Shown: piece by piece, positions 36,946 to 46,719 of the stretch
Layout: every line of letters starts with the position of its first letter
Position numbering within the stretch: position 1 is the stretch's first letter
The notes under the pieces: generated by a model
What the model saw: only the letters and a program-made list of their open reading frames with translations
What the model was told of the DNA's origin: nothing
Databases searched by the model: none
Source: Streptomyces actinomycinicus
GTDB lineage: Bacteria; Actinomycetota; Actinomycetes; Streptomycetales; Streptomycetaceae
Assembly (NCBI RefSeq): GCF_016741775.1
Contig: NZ_JAERRK010000002.1
Span: forward strand, 1 to 64,000
Length of the DNA stretch: 64,000 nucleotides
Direction: 5' to 3'
Program-made: the position numbers and the translations under genes

Positions 36946-37201
36946 GTACCGAACCGTCTTCCGACCCGAGGCGCGGGCGGAGCTTCGCAAGATCCCTCGC
37001 GACATGGCCCTGCGCATGCTGGCCAAACTGACCGGGCTGGAGAGCGACCCCCTCGGCTTCAACACCACCGCGCTCGTGTCACAGCCAGAACGCCGTCGGC
37101 TGCGAGTCGGCGACTACCGGGTCGTCTACACGATCGACAACGGAGCGCTGGTGGTCTGGGGGGTTCACGTGGGGCACCGGTCCACCGTTTACGAGACCTG
37201 A
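36938..37201 (+). CDS. RelE/ParE-family toxin
   Basis: 87 residues from a GTG overlapping the antitoxin. The pattern YRTVFRPEARAELRKIPRDMALRMLAKLTGLESDP, then LRVGDYRVVYTIDNGALVVWGVHVGHRSTVY is typical of RelE/ParE toxins, including the R-x-GDYR-V-Y core. RelE members cut mRNA on the ribosome, while ParE members inhibit gyrase; pairing with a YefM/Phd antitoxin favours RelE. The basic residues of the active surface appear intact. Confidence 0.92.
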   Translation: MSEYRTVFRPEARAELRKIPRDMALRMLAKLTGLESDPLGFNTTALVSQPERRRLRVGDYRVVYTIDNGALVVWGVHVGHRSTVYET

Positions 37202-37254
37202 TTGCCGCTGACTGCGCGTCAGAACATCCAGCACCCATCCCGCACGGTGCCGGC

Positions 37255-37288
37255 GAAGGGGTCGGACTCGACAGAGTCCGACCCCTTC
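37255..37288. terminator. Strong terminator after the toxin gene
   Basis: GAAGGGGTCGGACTC and its exact complement form a 15-bp stem with a 4-nt loop (GACA). It sits 54 nt after the toxin stop. Confidence 0.85.
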
Positions 37289-37338
37289 TGACCTGCATGT
37301 TTGCCAGGTCAGCGACCTGGTGTCACTTCATCCGCTCA

Positions 37339-37363
37339 GACGTTGAACCGGAACGTCCACCAC
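37339..37363. repeat. Degenerate copy of the ychF 3' end
   Basis: The stretch GACGTTGAACCGGAACGTCCACCAC repeats the end of ychF at 38213-38235 (ACGTTGAACCGGAACTCCACCAC) apart from a 1-nt insertion and small changes. Both copies have the same orientation. It is a possible footprint of integration or duplication; see findings. Confidence 0.6.
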
Positions 37364-37517
37364 AACGCTCTCACCTGCGAAAACGGGCTTCTGAGAGATC
37401 CAAGTCAGCACAGAATCAGCACCGGCGGCAGGTCCGGGGTTTTCAGGACAGCCAGGAAGGCGGTCGCCCCTTGACGATCTCGTGGCCCGGACCTCGCCGA
37501 GTCGCTACGGTTTAGCC

Positions 37518-38099
37518 ATGACCGCACTGCCCGACTGGATGCGCCCGCCGCGCGAGGAAGGCTGGCTCGCGGAGGACCTGGACCGCCTCCCCGAGGCGCC
37601 ACGCCACACCGAGCTGATCGACGGAGCCCTCGTCTTCATGATGTCGCCCCAGCGGTCCTGGCATGGCCGCGTTGTCACCTCCCTGACCACCACACTCATG
37701 GCCACCGCGCCCGCCGGTTTCGAGGTCGAACGGGAGATGACGATCCGCCTCGACGAGCGAAACCGGCCGGAGCCGGATCTGCTCGTGACGACCGCGCCCT
37801 ACGACCCGGACCGCACGTGGTACGCGCCGGAAGAGGTCCGGCTCGTCATCGAGGTCGTCTCACCGGAATCCGCCCACCGTGACCGCACGGTGAAGCTACA
37901 CAAGTACGCAGAAGCCAAGATCTCGCACTATTGGTGCATCGAAGAAGAAGATGGCGCTCCTGTCGTGCACGTCTACGAACTCGACGAACCGACCGGCGTC
38001 TACGCGCCCGCGGGTATCTTCCGGGGCGCCCTCGAACGTCCTGTGCCCTTCGAGATCAACGTGGACCTCGACAAGCTCACCCCATCGCGGGGCAACTGA
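37518..38099 (+). CDS. Uma2-family (DUF820) protein
   Basis: 193 residues from the ATG at 37518. A TACGGT hexamer ends 6 nt before it, implying a leaderless mRNA; the in-frame ATG 36 nt earlier is less likely. The core ELIDGALVFMM, PEPDLLV, LVIEVVSPESAHRDRTVKLHKYAEAKISHYW is diagnostic of the Uma2 family. Its PD-(D/E)XK-like fold predicts an endonuclease (motif E-x10-PD-x-EVVS-x-K), but function is not established. Such genes occur in many scattered copies in Streptomyces. It is convergent with ychF. Confidence 0.9.
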   Translation: MTALPDWMRPPREEGWLAEDLDRLPEAPRHTELIDGALVFMMSPQRSWHGRVVTSLTTTLMATAPAGFEVEREMTIRLDERNRPEPDLLVTTAPYDPDRTWYAPEEVRLVIEVVSPESAHRDRTVKLHKYAEAKISHYWCIEEEDGAPVVHVYELDEPTGVYAPAGIFRGALERPVPFEINVDLDKLTPSRGN

Positions 38100-38129
38100 A
38101 AGTCAGCACCAAGTCAGCGCAGGAACGCG

Positions 38130-38163
38130 GAAGGGGCCTGGCTCACCAGAGCCCGGCCCCTTC
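38130..38163. terminator. Bidirectional terminator between Uma2 and ychF genes
   Basis: GAAGGGGCC pairs with GGCCCCTTC (9 bp). After one mismatch, GGCTC pairs with GAGCC around an ACCA loop. It serves both convergent genes. Confidence 0.85.
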
Positions 38164-38208
38164 GACCTGCGCGCCTGACGAATCATCTGGCGCTCGGTAC
38201 AGCAGCGA

Positions 38209-39297
<1,089 letters not shown>

Positions 39298-39482
39298 GTT
39301 GCGACTTCCCGTAGATGAGTGGGCCAGGGGGCTGCCAGGGGCCAGAGACCGACACTGGCCGATCCACCAGTTTACGGCGTCCCGCGCCATCGGCTCACGG
39401 AAGCGTCGAACGCCCGGCCGAGCCTTCCGCATCGGCGTGTCTGAGGGCTGATTGGGCACATAAACAGACCTAAGTTGGTCCG

Positions 39483-40100
39483 ATGGAGCAACACAGATCG
39501 CGACCCCCGAACGACGGACCGCGACGCGGCACACCGCCCGCACCGCTGCCGCCACAGGCCCGGCGCCGGCCGGGCGGGGAGGGCAGGGCCGCACCGGGAG
39601 CGGCCCGTCCGGCGCGTGCGGCCCGGACCGCGCGGCCCGCGCGTGCGGGCGGACGCCCTGCCGGGGCGGGCGGGCGGCCCGCGCGTGCGGGCGGACGCCC
39701 TGCCGGGGCGGGCGGGCGGCTGCCGAACCCGCGGCTCACCGGGCTCGGCGGCGGGCTGTTCTGCATCCTGGCGATGTGCCTGCTCGGCTACCTCGACCAG
39801 CTGCTCTTCGGGGCTTCCCTGACGGCGTACGGGGTGCTGTTCCTGCCGGTGTGCGTGCTGACGGCGCTGTGGGTGCGCGCCGGGGACGTGCTGACCGCGC
39901 CCGTGGTGGTGCCGATCGCCTTCGCCGCCGGCCTGCTGCCCGTGGCCGGCGGCAGCGCGGGCCTCGCCGGCCGCCTGATGGGACTCTTCACCGGGCTGGC
40001 CACCCAGGCGGGCTGGCTGTACGGGGGCACGCTCGCCGCGGGGGTGATCGTGCTCGTGCGCCGGGTGCAGTGGGTACGGCAGCAGCGGCGCCGCGACTGA
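39483..40100 (+). CDS. DUF6542-type membrane protein
   Basis: 205 residues. The first 80 are basic and low-complexity (Arg, Gly, Ala, Pro) with repeated AGGRPAGAGG-like units. The rest has four hydrophobic segments (about 88-108, 118-135, 140-160 and 178-196), matching the actinobacterial DUF6542 region. The start codon is preceded by TAAGTT at exactly 6 nt, so translation is probably from a leaderless mRNA. Function is unknown. It is divergent from ychF. Confidence 0.8.
   Translation: MEQHRSRPPNDGPRRGTPPAPLPPQARRRPGGEGRAAPGAARPARAARTARPARAGGRPAGAGGRPARAGGRPAGAGGRLPNPRLTGLGGGLFCILAMCLLGYLDQLLFGASLTAYGVLFLPVCVLTALWVRAGDVLTAPVVVPIAFAAGLLPVAGGSAGLAGRLMGLFTGLATQAGWLYGGTLAAGVIVLVRRVQWVRQQRRRD
39637..39720. 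repeat. Direct repeat of about 42 nt inside the DUF6542 gene
   Basis: Two nearly perfect adjacent copies (core GCGTGCGGGCGGACGCCCTG) encode the low-complexity RAGGRPAGAGG segment twice. The length is a multiple of three, so the frame is kept. Confidence 0.7.
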
Positions 40101-40131
40101 GCGGGCGGGACCGGAACTGGCGGCCGGGGGC

Positions 40132-40878
40132 TCAGGCCTTCTCGGCCGCTCTCATCGCCGCTCCCACGATCCCCGCGTTGTTCTGGAGCTGCGCGGGGAC
40201 GATCTCGGCCCTGATGCCCTCGATGAAGTGCAGGAACTTGTCCGCCTTGCGGCTGACGCCGCCGCCGACGATGAACAGCTCCGGCGAGAACAGCATCTCC
40301 ACGTGCGCCAGGTACTTCTGCACGCGGTGGGCCCACTGCTGCCAGCTCAGCTCGTGGTCGTCCTTGGCCTTGCTGGAGGCGCGCTTCTCCGCGTCGTGGC
40401 CGTTCAGCTCCAGGTGGCCCAGTTCCGTGTTCGGCACCAGGACGCCGTCGGCGAAGACGGCACTGCCGATGCCGGTGCCGAAGGTGAGCAGGATGACCGT
40501 GCCCTTGCGGCCCCGGCCGGCGCCGAACCGCATCTCGGCGACGCCCGCCGCGTCCGCGTCGTTGACCACGGTCACCGGGAGGCCGCCGAGTCTGTCGCTG
40601 AACAACGCGCGCGCGTCGGTGTCGATCCAGCCCGGGTCCACGTTCGCCGCCGTACGCACCATGGCCCCGCCCGTGACCACCCCGGGGAAGGTCAGCCCGA
40701 CCGGGCCGGTCCACCCGAAGTGGTCGATCACCTGCTTGACCCCGTCGGCCACGCCGTCAGGGACCGCCGGGTGCGGGGTGAGCACTTTGCAGCGCTCCTG
40801 GGCCAGGTCGCCCCGGTCCAGGTCCACAGGGGCGCCCTTGATCCCGGATCCGCCGATGTCCACGCCGAAGATCTGCAT
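40132..40878 (-). CDS. ppgK: Polyphosphate glucokinase
   Basis: 248 residues of the ROK family. The N-terminal phosphate loop is VDIGGSGIKGA. NDADAAG contains the catalytic aspartate region, and LTFGTGIGSA is the second phosphate loop. The segment TELGHLELNGHDAEKRASS, then KDDHELSWQQWA, is specific to polyphosphate-using glucokinases. It phosphorylates glucose with inorganic polyphosphate (and ATP). It is convergent with the DUF6542 gene. Confidence 0.95.
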   Translation of the reverse strand: MQIFGVDIGGSGIKGAPVDLDRGDLAQERCKVLTPHPAVPDGVADGVKQVIDHFGWTGPVGLTFPGVVTGGAMVRTAANVDPGWIDTDARALFSDRLGGLPVTVVNDADAAGVAEMRFGAGRGRKGTVILLTFGTGIGSAVFADGVLVPNTELGHLELNGHDAEKRASSKAKDDHELSWQQWAHRVQKYLAHVEMLFSPELFIVGGGVSRKADKFLHFIEGIRAEIVPAQLQNNAGIVGAAMRAAEKA

Positions 40879-40907
40879 GGCTCCACGTTACGACGGGCGA
40901 CTGACGG

Positions 40908-41915
40908 TCACGCCTCGGACGTACCGGTCCCGCCGCGCGCGGCCACCAGGGCAGCGGCTTCCTCGCGCAGGTCACGGCGCAGTTCCTTGGGCAGCGAGAA
41001 GGTGATGGACTCCTCGGCGGCCTTGACCAGCTCCACGTCCGCGTAGCCGCGCTCGGCGAGCCACTCCAGGACCTGCTCGACGAGCACCTCGGGCACGGAG
41101 GCACCGGAGGTGACGCCGACCGTGCCGACGCCCTCCAGCCAGGCCTCGTCGATCTCGTCGGCGAAGTCCACCAGGTAGGCCTCGCGGGCCCCGGCCAGCT
41201 TGGCGACCTCGACGAGCCGCTTGGAGTTGGAGGAGTTGCGCGAACCGACGACGATGACCAGCTCGGCCTCGGCGCCCATCTGCTTCACGGCGAGCTGACG
41301 GTTCTGCGTGGCGTAGCAGATGTCGTCGCTGGGCGGGGAGACGAGCCCCGGGAACTTGGTCTTCAGGGCGTCGACGGTCTCCATGGTCTCGTCGACGGAG
41401 AGGGTGGTCTGGGAGAGCCAGACGACCTTCGAGGGGTCGCGTACCTCGACCTTGGCGACGTCCTCCGGGCCGTCGACCAGCTGGATGTGGTCGGGGGCCT
41501 CGCCGGAGGTGCCGATGACCTCCTCGTGGCCCTCGTGGCCGATCAGGAGGATGTCGTAGTCCTCGCCCGCGTACCGGACGGCTTCCTTGTGCACCTTGGT
41601 GACCAGCGGGCAGGTGGCGTCGATGGTGGCGAGGCGGCCCTGCCTGGCCTCCTCGTGGACGACGGGGGCGACGCCGTGCGCCGAGAACATGACGATGTTG
41701 CCCGGCGGCACCTCCTCCGTGCGCTCGACGAAGACTGCGCCCTTCTTCTCCAGGGTCTGCACGACGTACTTGTTGTGGACGATCTCGTGCCGGACGTAGA
41801 TCGGGGCCCCGTACTGTTCGAGGGCCTTCTCGACGGCGATCACGGCGCGGTCCACACCGGCGCAGTAGCCCCGGGGGGCGGCGAGCAGGACACGGCGGCC
41901 AGGCGAAGCTGTCAT
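40908..41915 (-). CDS. ispH: 4-hydroxy-3-methylbut-2-enyl diphosphate reductase
   Basis: 335 residues from the ATG at 41915; an ATG 9 nt upstream falls inside a TACGAT -10-like hexamer and is less likely. Conserved cysteines for the iron-sulfur cluster are at Cys18 ([10 protein letters not shown]), in [12 protein letters not shown] and in [11 protein letters not shown]. It is the last enzyme of the methylerythritol phosphate pathway, converting HMBPP to isopentenyl and dimethylallyl diphosphate. It is divergent from xseA, with a repeat-rich spacer between. Confidence 0.96.
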   Translation of the reverse strand: MTASPGRRVLLAAPRGYCAGVDRAVIAVEKALEQYGAPIYVRHEIVHNKYVVQTLEKKGAVFVERTEEVPPGNIVMFSAHGVAPVVHEEARQGRLATIDATCPLVTKVHKEAVRYAGEDYDILLIGHEGHEEVIGTSGEAPDHIQLVDGPEDVAKVEVRDPSKVVWLSQTTLSVDETMETVDALKTKFPGLVSPPSDDICYATQNRQLAVKQMGAEAELVIVVGSRNSSNSKRLVEVAKLAGAREAYLVDFADEIDEAWLEGVGTVGVTSGASVPEVLVEQVLEWLAERGYADVELVKAAEESITFSLPKELRRDLREEAAALVAARGGTGTSEA

Positions 41916-42042
41916 GCGTCCCATCGTAAGGGTGCGCCCGCCGCCACGAGATCGCCTGCCGGCCGGTCCACGGGAAGCCCGCGGATCGCTCCGCGGGACG
42001 GGCGCCGGCAGAACTTCACAGCCGGCCCCGCCGCACCCCCCA

Positions 42043-42071
42043 GGGGCGCGGGGACCTGCGCGCTCAGCCAC
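42043..42071 (+). repeat. Interspersed 29-nt GC-rich element, copy 1
   Basis: GGGGCGCGGGGACCTGCGCG followed by CTCAGCCAC. It is the inverted counterpart, with three mismatches, of the element at 46514-46542. Closely similar sequences are, from memory, common between genes in Streptomyces. Confidence 0.65.
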
Positions 42072-42075
42072 AACG

Positions 42076-42155
42076 CACCCACACCCGCTCCCGCTCCCGC
42101 TCCCACCCGCGCCCGCACCCGCTCCCACCCGCACCCGCACCCGCACCCGCACCCG
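42076..42155. repeat. Hexanucleotide tandem repeats (CACCCG/CTCCCG)
   Basis: Around thirteen 6-nt units alternating CACCCG and CTCCCG without interruption. Non-coding simple-sequence repeat upstream of xseA. Confidence 0.8.
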
Positions 42156-42185
42156 GCATCGTGCCGTCGCTCCACGGCGCGCACC

Positions 42186-42260
42186 CGCCGTCGCTCCGCG
42201 CCGCGCACCCGGCCGTCGCCCCGCAACGCGCAGCCGGCCGTCGCCCCGCAACGCGCAGCC
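42186..42260. repeat. 25-nt tandem repeats, two perfect copies and one degenerate
   Basis: Unit GGCCGTCGCCCCGCAACGCG plus CAGCC at 42211-42235 and 42236-42260, with a diverged copy at 42186-42210. It ends 20 nt before the xseA -10 hexamer. Confidence 0.75.
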
Positions 42261-42280
42261 GGACTGTCGGTCCCGGCCGT

Positions 42281-42292
42281 TAGGCTCGCCGC
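42281..42292 (+). promoter_or_regulatory. -10 hexamer for leaderless xseA mRNA
   Basis: TAGGCT followed by exactly 6 nt and the ATG of xseA, so the predicted transcript starts at or next to the start codon. There is no ribosome site. The -35 is not clear. Confidence 0.5.
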
Positions 42293-43501
42293 ATGGCTGT
42301 CAACACGACCCCCGAGGCCCCGCTCCCCGTCGGTGAGGTGTCCCGGATGATCGGGGGCTGGATCGACCGGCTCGGGGCGGTGTGGGTCGAGGGGCAGATC
42401 ACCCAGCTGTCGCGCCGCCCCGGCGCCGGCGTCGTGTTCCTGACCCTGCGCGACCCCTCGTACGACATCTCCGTCAGCGTGACCTGCTACCGCCAGGTCT
42501 TCGACGCGGTCGCGGACGTCGTCGGCGAGGGCGCCCGGGTCGTCGTCCTGGCGAAACCCGAGTGGTACGCCCCCCGCGGCCAGCTGTCCCTGCGCGCCGC
42601 CGAGATACGGCCCGTCGGCGTCGGTGAGCTGCTGGCCCGGCTCGAGCAGCTGAAGAAGTCGCTCGCGGCCGAGGGGCTGTTCGCGCCGGAGCGCAAGAAG
42701 CCGCTGCCGTTCCTGCCGCAGCTGATCGGGCTGGTGTGCGGCCGGGCCTCCGCGGCGGAGCGGGACGTGCTGGAGAACGCCCGGCACCGCTGGCCCGCGG
42801 TCCGCTTCGAGGTGCGCAACGTCGCCGTGCAGGGCGTGCACGCCGTCCCGCAGGTCGTGCAGGCCGTCAAGGAACTCGACGCGGTCGACGGCGTGGACGT
42901 CATCATCGTCGCGCGCGGCGGCGGCAGCGTCGAGGACCTGCTGCCCTTCTCCGACGAGCAGCTGGTGCGGGCGGTGGCCGAGTGCCGTACGCCCGTGGTG
43001 TCCGCGATCGGGCACGAGCCGGACAACCCGCTGCTGGATCACGTCGCGGACCTGCGTGCCTCCACACCGACGGACGCGGCCAAGAAGGTCGTACCGGACG
43101 TGGGCGAGGAGCTGGAGCGGGTGCGGATGCTGCGGGACCGGGCGCGGCGCTGCATGAACGCGTTCCTGGAGCGGGAGGAGCGCGGGCTGGCGCACGCGCT
43201 GGCGCGGCCCTCGATGGAGGATCCGCACCGCATGATCGACGAGCGCGCGGACCAGGTGTCCTCGCTGCTCGACCGCAGCCGCCGCACGCTGGGGCACCTG
43301 CTGGACCGCGCGGACTCGGAGCTGACACACACGCACGCGCGCGTGGTGGCCCTCTCCCCCGCGGCAACGCTCCGGCGCGGTTACGCGGTGCTGCAAAGGG
43401 CCGACGGGCACGTGGTGCGCGGTCCGGACGAGGTGACGGCGGGTGAGGCGCTGCGCGCCCGGGTCGCCGGCGGTGAATTCACGGTGAAGGTGGGCGAATG
43501 A
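42293..43501 (+). CDS. xseA: Exodeoxyribonuclease VII large subunit
   Basis: 402 residues. The N-terminal OB-fold domain is [24 protein letters not shown], then [21 protein letters not shown]. The catalytic core has [22 protein letters not shown] and [27 protein letters not shown], and a long coiled-coil region follows (about 260-350). With XseB it forms a nuclease that degrades single-stranded DNA to short oligonucleotides. The stop overlaps the xseB start (ATGA). Confidence 0.96.
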   Translation: MAVNTTPEAPLPVGEVSRMIGGWIDRLGAVWVEGQITQLSRRPGAGVVFLTLRDPSYDISVSVTCYRQVFDAVADVVGEGARVVVLAKPEWYAPRGQLSLRAAEIRPVGVGELLARLEQLKKSLAAEGLFAPERKKPLPFLPQLIGLVCGRASAAERDVLENARHRWPAVRFEVRNVAVQGVHAVPQVVQAVKELDAVDGVDVIIVARGGGSVEDLLPFSDEQLVRAVAECRTPVVSAIGHEPDNPLLDHVADLRASTPTDAAKKVVPDVGEELERVRMLRDRARRCMNAFLEREERGLAHALARPSMEDPHRMIDERADQVSSLLDRSRRTLGHLLDRADSELTHTHARVVALSPAATLRRGYAVLQRADGHVVRGPDEVTAGEALRARVAGGEFTVKVGE

Positions 43502-43731
43502 CGAGCAAGGTGGACGAGGCGCTCTCGTACGAGCAGGCGCGGGACGAGCTGATCGAGGTCGTACGGCGGCTGGAGGCGGGCGGTACGACGCTGGAGGAGT
43601 CCCTGGCGCTGTGGGAGCGCGGCGAGGAGCTGGCCGAGGTGTGCCGGCACTGGCTGGAGGGGGCGCGGGCCCGGCTGGACGCGGCGCTGGCCGAGGAGGA
43701 GGCCGAGGACGAGAAGCGGTCGGGCGCATAG
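43498..43731 (+). CDS. xseB: Exodeoxyribonuclease VII small subunit
   Basis: 77 residues: [54 protein letters not shown] is the complete XseB helical hairpin. It is translationally coupled to xseA by a 4-nt overlap. Several XseB chains coat the coiled coil of one XseA. The acidic C-terminal tail ([10 protein letters not shown]) is usual. Confidence 0.96.
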   Translation: MTSKVDEALSYEQARDELIEVVRRLEAGGTTLEESLALWERGEELAEVCRHWLEGARARLDAALAEEEAEDEKRSGA

Positions 43732-43775
43732 GACCGGCCGCGGCTGTGAGGCGCGTCACCGCACCCCGACATTTG

Positions 43776-43805
43776 TTGAAGCTTGAACTTCACCTGTCGT
43801 AGGGT
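43776..43805 (+). promoter_or_regulatory. Promoter of the nitroreductase gene with overlapping dyad
   Basis: TTGAAG and TAGGGT separated by 18 nt. The -35 overlaps a short dyad (TGAAG-N6-CTTCA, 43777-43792), a possible operator for a redox- or MarR-type regulator. The leader to the ATG is about 65 nt. Confidence 0.55.
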
Positions 43806-43874
43806 CGGTGTCGTCAGCCGATCCGGACCATGGTCCGGTACGTCGGAACAAGGCACCCCCAAGGAAGTACACGC

Positions 43875-44465
43875 ATGTCTCTCGTTCTTGACCCCGCCGC
43901 CCAGGACCTGCTGTTCCGCGAGGCCCGCACCGCGAACACCTTCAGCGACGAGCCGGTGACCGACGAGCAGGTCCAGGCGATCTACGAGCTGGTCAAGTAC
44001 GGCCCCACCGCCTTCAACCAGTCGCCGCTGCGCATCACCCTGGTCCGCTCCCCCGAGGCCCGCGAGCGCCTGGTCCAGCACATGGCCGAGGGCAACCAGC
44101 CCAAGACCGCCGCCGCCCCGCTCGTCGCCATCCTCTCCGCGGACAACGAGTTCCACGAGGAGCTTCCCACCCTCTTCCCGCACTTCCCGCAGGCCAAGGA
44201 CGTGTTCTTCAGCGAGCGTCCGGCCCGCGAGGGTGCCGCCGCGCTGAACGCCGCGCTCCAGGCCGCGTACTTCATCATCGGCGTCCGCGCCGCCGGCCTC
44301 GCCGCCGGCCCGATGACCGGCCTCGACTTCGAGGGCGTCCGCAAGGAGTTCCTGGACGACGACCACACCCCCCTGATGGTCGTCAACATCGGCAAGCCGG
44401 GCGCGGACGCCTGGTTCCCGCGCTCGCCGCGTCTGGCCTACGAGGACGTCGTCACCACCGTCTGA
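43875..44465 (+). CDS. Nitroreductase-family protein, RutE/HadB-like (malonic semialdehyde reductase type)
   Basis: 196 residues from ATG 43875 with AAGGAAG upstream. REARTANTFSDEPVTDEQVQAIYELVKYGPTAFNQSPLR is the FMN-binding start of the RutE/HadB subgroup, and the late GLDFEGVRKEFLDDD and VNIGKPG fit. Members are FMN-dependent NAD(P)H oxidoreductases; RutE reduces malonic semialdehyde in pyrimidine breakdown. No rut genes are nearby, so the substrate here is open. A strong terminator follows. Confidence 0.88.
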   Translation: MSLVLDPAAQDLLFREARTANTFSDEPVTDEQVQAIYELVKYGPTAFNQSPLRITLVRSPEARERLVQHMAEGNQPKTAAAPLVAILSADNEFHEELPTLFPHFPQAKDVFFSERPAREGAAALNAALQAAYFIIGVRAAGLAAGPMTGLDFEGVRKEFLDDDHTPLMVVNIGKPGADAWFPRSPRLAYEDVVTTV

Positions 44466-44504
44466 CGGTCCGGGCAGCCCGCACGTCCGGGCAGTCCGCA
44501 CCCA

Positions 44505-44539
44505 CGAAGAGGCCCCCGGCGCCGCCGGGGGCCTCTTCG
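44505..44539. terminator. Strong terminator after the nitroreductase gene
   Basis: GAAGAGGCCCCCGGC and its exact complement form a 15-bp stem with a 3-nt loop, extended by one outer C-G pair. Confidence 0.88.
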
Positions 44540-44618
44540 TACGCGGTCGCCTCTTCGTAGACGGTCGCCTCTTCGTAGACGGTCGCCTCCTCATGACCGT
44601 CGCCTCTTCGTGACCGTC
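44531..44618. repeat. Tandem repeats of 17-18 nt derived from the terminator arm
   Basis: Unit GCCTCTTCGTAGACGGTC, three 18-nt copies then two 17-nt copies. The first copy begins inside the right arm of the terminator stem, so the array probably grew from it. Non-coding. Confidence 0.8.
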
Positions 44619-44705
44619 GCCGTCACGCACGGCGGACGGTCGTGTCCTCAGCGCGCGATCACCTCAGCTCCGGCGCCACCGCCGGCGCCATCAGCGCGCG
44701 AGCGA

Positions 44706-45233
44706 TCACTTCAGCGTCAGTGCCGCAGCCATCGTCTTCAGCTCCTCGAAGGAGCCGGTGCCCGCCACCACCGTGGTCGAGCCGGGGGTGTCCTGCAGGA
44801 CGAGGGCGTCGTACCGGCCGCCGGTGTAGCGGGTCCAGGTGCGGCCGTCGATCCGCTCGGTCCGCTGCGTGGCCTTCCCGCCCTGGCTGGCCTGGTCGAT
44901 GAACTCGGACGGCTTCTGCGTCGACTGCTCGATCTGCACGTACTGGTCGTCCGGGGTCTGGAAGCCGAGGTGCCAGCGGTCGGAGCTCTCGCCCTGGAAG
45001 CGCACGGAGGTGGCCTTCCAGGTGCTCGGCAGACCCTCGGGCGCGGCCACCGGGTAGCTCGCCGCCCGCCGGGCCGTGACCAGCTCGACCCCGTAGTCGA
45101 CCCGCTTGAGGTCGGGTGCGTGATCGTCGTGCGGGACGGAGAGGAAATAGACGACCGCCGCCGCGATGCCGATCAGGGCCAGGGAGATGATCATGTCCCG
45201 GGCCGTCTGCTGCTTGCCTTTCGAACCTGCCAC
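44706..45233 (-). CDS. DUF4245 membrane-anchored protein
   Basis: 175 residues from a GTG. A short basic N-terminus is followed by one hydrophobic helix (about 14-32, [18 protein letters not shown]) and then an exported-looking domain rich in Trp and Gly ([40 protein letters not shown]). This matches the actinobacterial DUF4245 family, whose function is unknown. It is divergent from glpX, as in other Streptomyces from memory. Confidence 0.88.
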   Translation of the reverse strand: MAGSKGKQQTARDMIISLALIGIAAAVVYFLSVPHDDHAPDLKRVDYGVELVTARRAASYPVAAPEGLPSTWKATSVRFQGESSDRWHLGFQTPDDQYVQIEQSTQKPSEFIDQASQGGKATQRTERIDGRTWTRYTGGRYDALVLQDTPGSTTVVAGTGSFEELKTMAAALTLK

Positions 45234-45361
45234 GCCCCCTATCGTCGCAGGTGCCCCGGGCGCTCATCCGTGGGGTCCCCTGCTCATTCTGCCTGCTCGG
45301 CGATAGAGTCAGGATTCATTACCCTCATCCGGCCGTCGTCGTATCAGAAAGGTGCGCTCCG

Positions 45362-46396
45362 ATGACCGAAAATCATCATCTCCCGTCCGAGCTCGATGTT
45401 CCCTCCGAGGCTCCCGACCGCAACCTCGCCCTGGAACTCGTCCGGGTGACCGAAGCCGCCGCGATGGCAGCGGGCCGCTGGGTGGGGCGCGGTGACAAGA
45501 ACGGCGCCGACGGTGCCGCGGTGCGCGCCATGCGGACCCTCGTCTCCACCGTGTCGATGAACGGCGTGGTCGTCATCGGCGAGGGCGAGAAGGACGAGGC
45601 CCCGATGCTCTTCAACGGGGAGCAGGTGGGCGACGGCACCGGTCCCGAGGTGGACATCGCCGTCGACCCGATCGACGGCACCACGCTGACGGCCAAGGGC
45701 ATGCCGAACGCGATCGCCGTCCTCGCCGCCGCCGAGCGGGGCGCCATGTTCGACCCGTCCGCCGTGTTCTACATGGACAAGCTGGTCACGGGTCCGGAGG
45801 CGGCGGACTTCGTCGACATCAACGCACCCGTCGAGGTGAACATCCGGCGCATCGCCAAGGCCAAGCGGTCCTCGCCGGAGGACGTCACCGTCGTCATCCT
45901 GGACCGGCCGCGGCACGAGGGCCTGATCCGGGAGGTCCGGGAGGCCGGGGCGCGCATCAAGCTGATCTCCGACGGTGACGTCGCCGGCTCGGTCTACGCG
46001 CTGCGCGAGGGCACCGGCGTCGACCTGCTGCTCGGCGTCGGCGGCACCCCCGAGGGCATCATCTCGGCCTGCGCCGTGAAGTGCCTGGGCGGCACCATCC
46101 AGGGCAAGCTGTGGCCCAAGGACGACGAGGAGCGGCAGCGGGCGATCGACGCCGGGCACGATCTGGACCGCGTGCTCACCACGGACGACCTGGTGTCCGG
46201 CGAGAACGTGTTCTTCGTCGCCACCGGTATCACCGACGGTGAGCTGCTGCGGGGCGTTCGGTACCGGTCGGAGACGGCGCTGACCGAGTCGATCGTGATG
46301 CGGTCGAAGTCGGGGACCGTGCGCAGGATCGACTCCGAGCACCGGCTGCGGAAGCTGCGGGCCTACAGCGCGATCGACTTCGACCGGGCCAAGTAG
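45362..46396 (+). CDS. glpX: Class II fructose-1,6-bisphosphatase
   Basis: 344 residues. Metal and phosphate motifs are readable: [23 protein letters not shown] with the DPxDGTT core, and [17 protein letters not shown]. Length and motifs match GlpX. It hydrolyses fructose 1,6-bisphosphate in gluconeogenesis and is the main such enzyme in actinobacteria. TAGAGT at 45305-45310 is a likely -10 box with a leader of about 45 nt. Confidence 0.96.
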   Translation: MTENHHLPSELDVPSEAPDRNLALELVRVTEAAAMAAGRWVGRGDKNGADGAAVRAMRTLVSTVSMNGVVVIGEGEKDEAPMLFNGEQVGDGTGPEVDIAVDPIDGTTLTAKGMPNAIAVLAAAERGAMFDPSAVFYMDKLVTGPEAADFVDINAPVEVNIRRIAKAKRSSPEDVTVVILDRPRHEGLIREVREAGARIKLISDGDVAGSVYALREGTGVDLLLGVGGTPEGIISACAVKCLGGTIQGKLWPKDDEERQRAIDAGHDLDRVLTTDDLVSGENVFFVATGITDGELLRGVRYRSETALTESIVMRSKSGTVRRIDSEHRLRKLRAYSAIDFDRAK

Positions 46397-46408
46397 TTCC
46401 GGGTCCAG

Positions 46409-46480
46409 GGGCGCCCACCGGGTCGGTCTGATCGAGGGCGCCCACTGAGTCGCTCTGATCGAGGGCGCCCACCGGGAGGG
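46409..46480. repeat. 27-nt tandem repeat, 2.6 copies
   Basis: Unit GGGCGCCCACCGGGTCGGTC followed by TGATCGA, starting just after the glpX stop. The second copy differs at a few positions and the third is partial. Confidence 0.75.
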
Positions 46481-46513
46481 GGCTGCGCGTCCGTCGGCGT
46501 GTGCGAGTGCGCC

Positions 46514-46542
46514 GTGGCTGGTCGCGCAGTTCCCCGCGCCCC
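46514..46542 (-). repeat. Interspersed 29-nt GC-rich element, copy 2
   Basis: GTGGCTGGTCGCGCAGTTCC followed by CCGCGCCCC, the reverse complement (3 mismatches) of the element at 42043-42071. Likely an abundant intergenic repeat of Streptomyces. Confidence 0.7.
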
Positions 46543-46654
46543 TTGGGTGTTGCAGCCACGGCGGCGCGAAGGCACCGCCCCTTGGGCGTCGCAGCCACGG
46601 CGGCACGAAGGCACCGCCCCTTGGGTGTTGCAGCCACGGCGGCGCGAAGGCACC
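46538..46654. repeat. Three tandem copies of a 39-nt unit
   Basis: Unit starting GCCCCTTGGGTGTTGCAGCC; copies 1 and 3 are identical over almost all 39 nt and copy 2 differs at three positions. The length is a multiple of three, so it generates repetitive open frames, but none has a start or ribosome site of its own. It begins inside the interspersed element. Confidence 0.85.
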
Positions 46655-46682
46655 GCCCTTGCGCGGTCACGACGGCGTGCAG

Positions 46683-46710
46683 AAGCGCCCCCTGTGCGGA
46701 GGGGGCGCTT
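46683..46710. terminator. Bidirectional terminator after the whiB-like gene
   Basis: AAGCGCCCCCT and AGGGGGCGCTT form an 11-bp stem with a 6-nt loop, followed on the plus strand by TT. It separates glpX from the convergent whiB-like gene. Confidence 0.82.
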
Positions 46711-46719
46711 TTGCTGGGG

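Larger units (their letters stand above)
41916..42292. other. Repeat-rich divergent spacer between ispH and xseA
   Basis: 377 bases without a gene. It holds three repeat elements, listed separately: a 29-nt interspersed element (42043-42071), hexamer repeats (42076-42155) and 25-nt repeats (42186-42260). The xseA -10 hexamer is at the right edge. Confidence 0.7.
46397..46719. other. Repeat-filled space between glpX and the whiB-like gene
   Basis: 323 bases with no credible gene. It contains 27-nt repeats (46409-46480), an interspersed 29-nt element (46514-46542), three 39-nt repeats (46538-46654) and a terminator (46683-46710), each listed separately. Confidence 0.8.

Noticed and set aside
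36676..38099. A complete integrative element
   Set aside because: No integrase, excisionase or replication gene is visible; only a possible scar is reported.
43777..43792. SoxR box upstream of the nitroreductase
   Set aside because: The dyad TGAAG-N6-CTTCA does not fit the longer SoxR symmetry (CCTCAAG...CTTGAGG).
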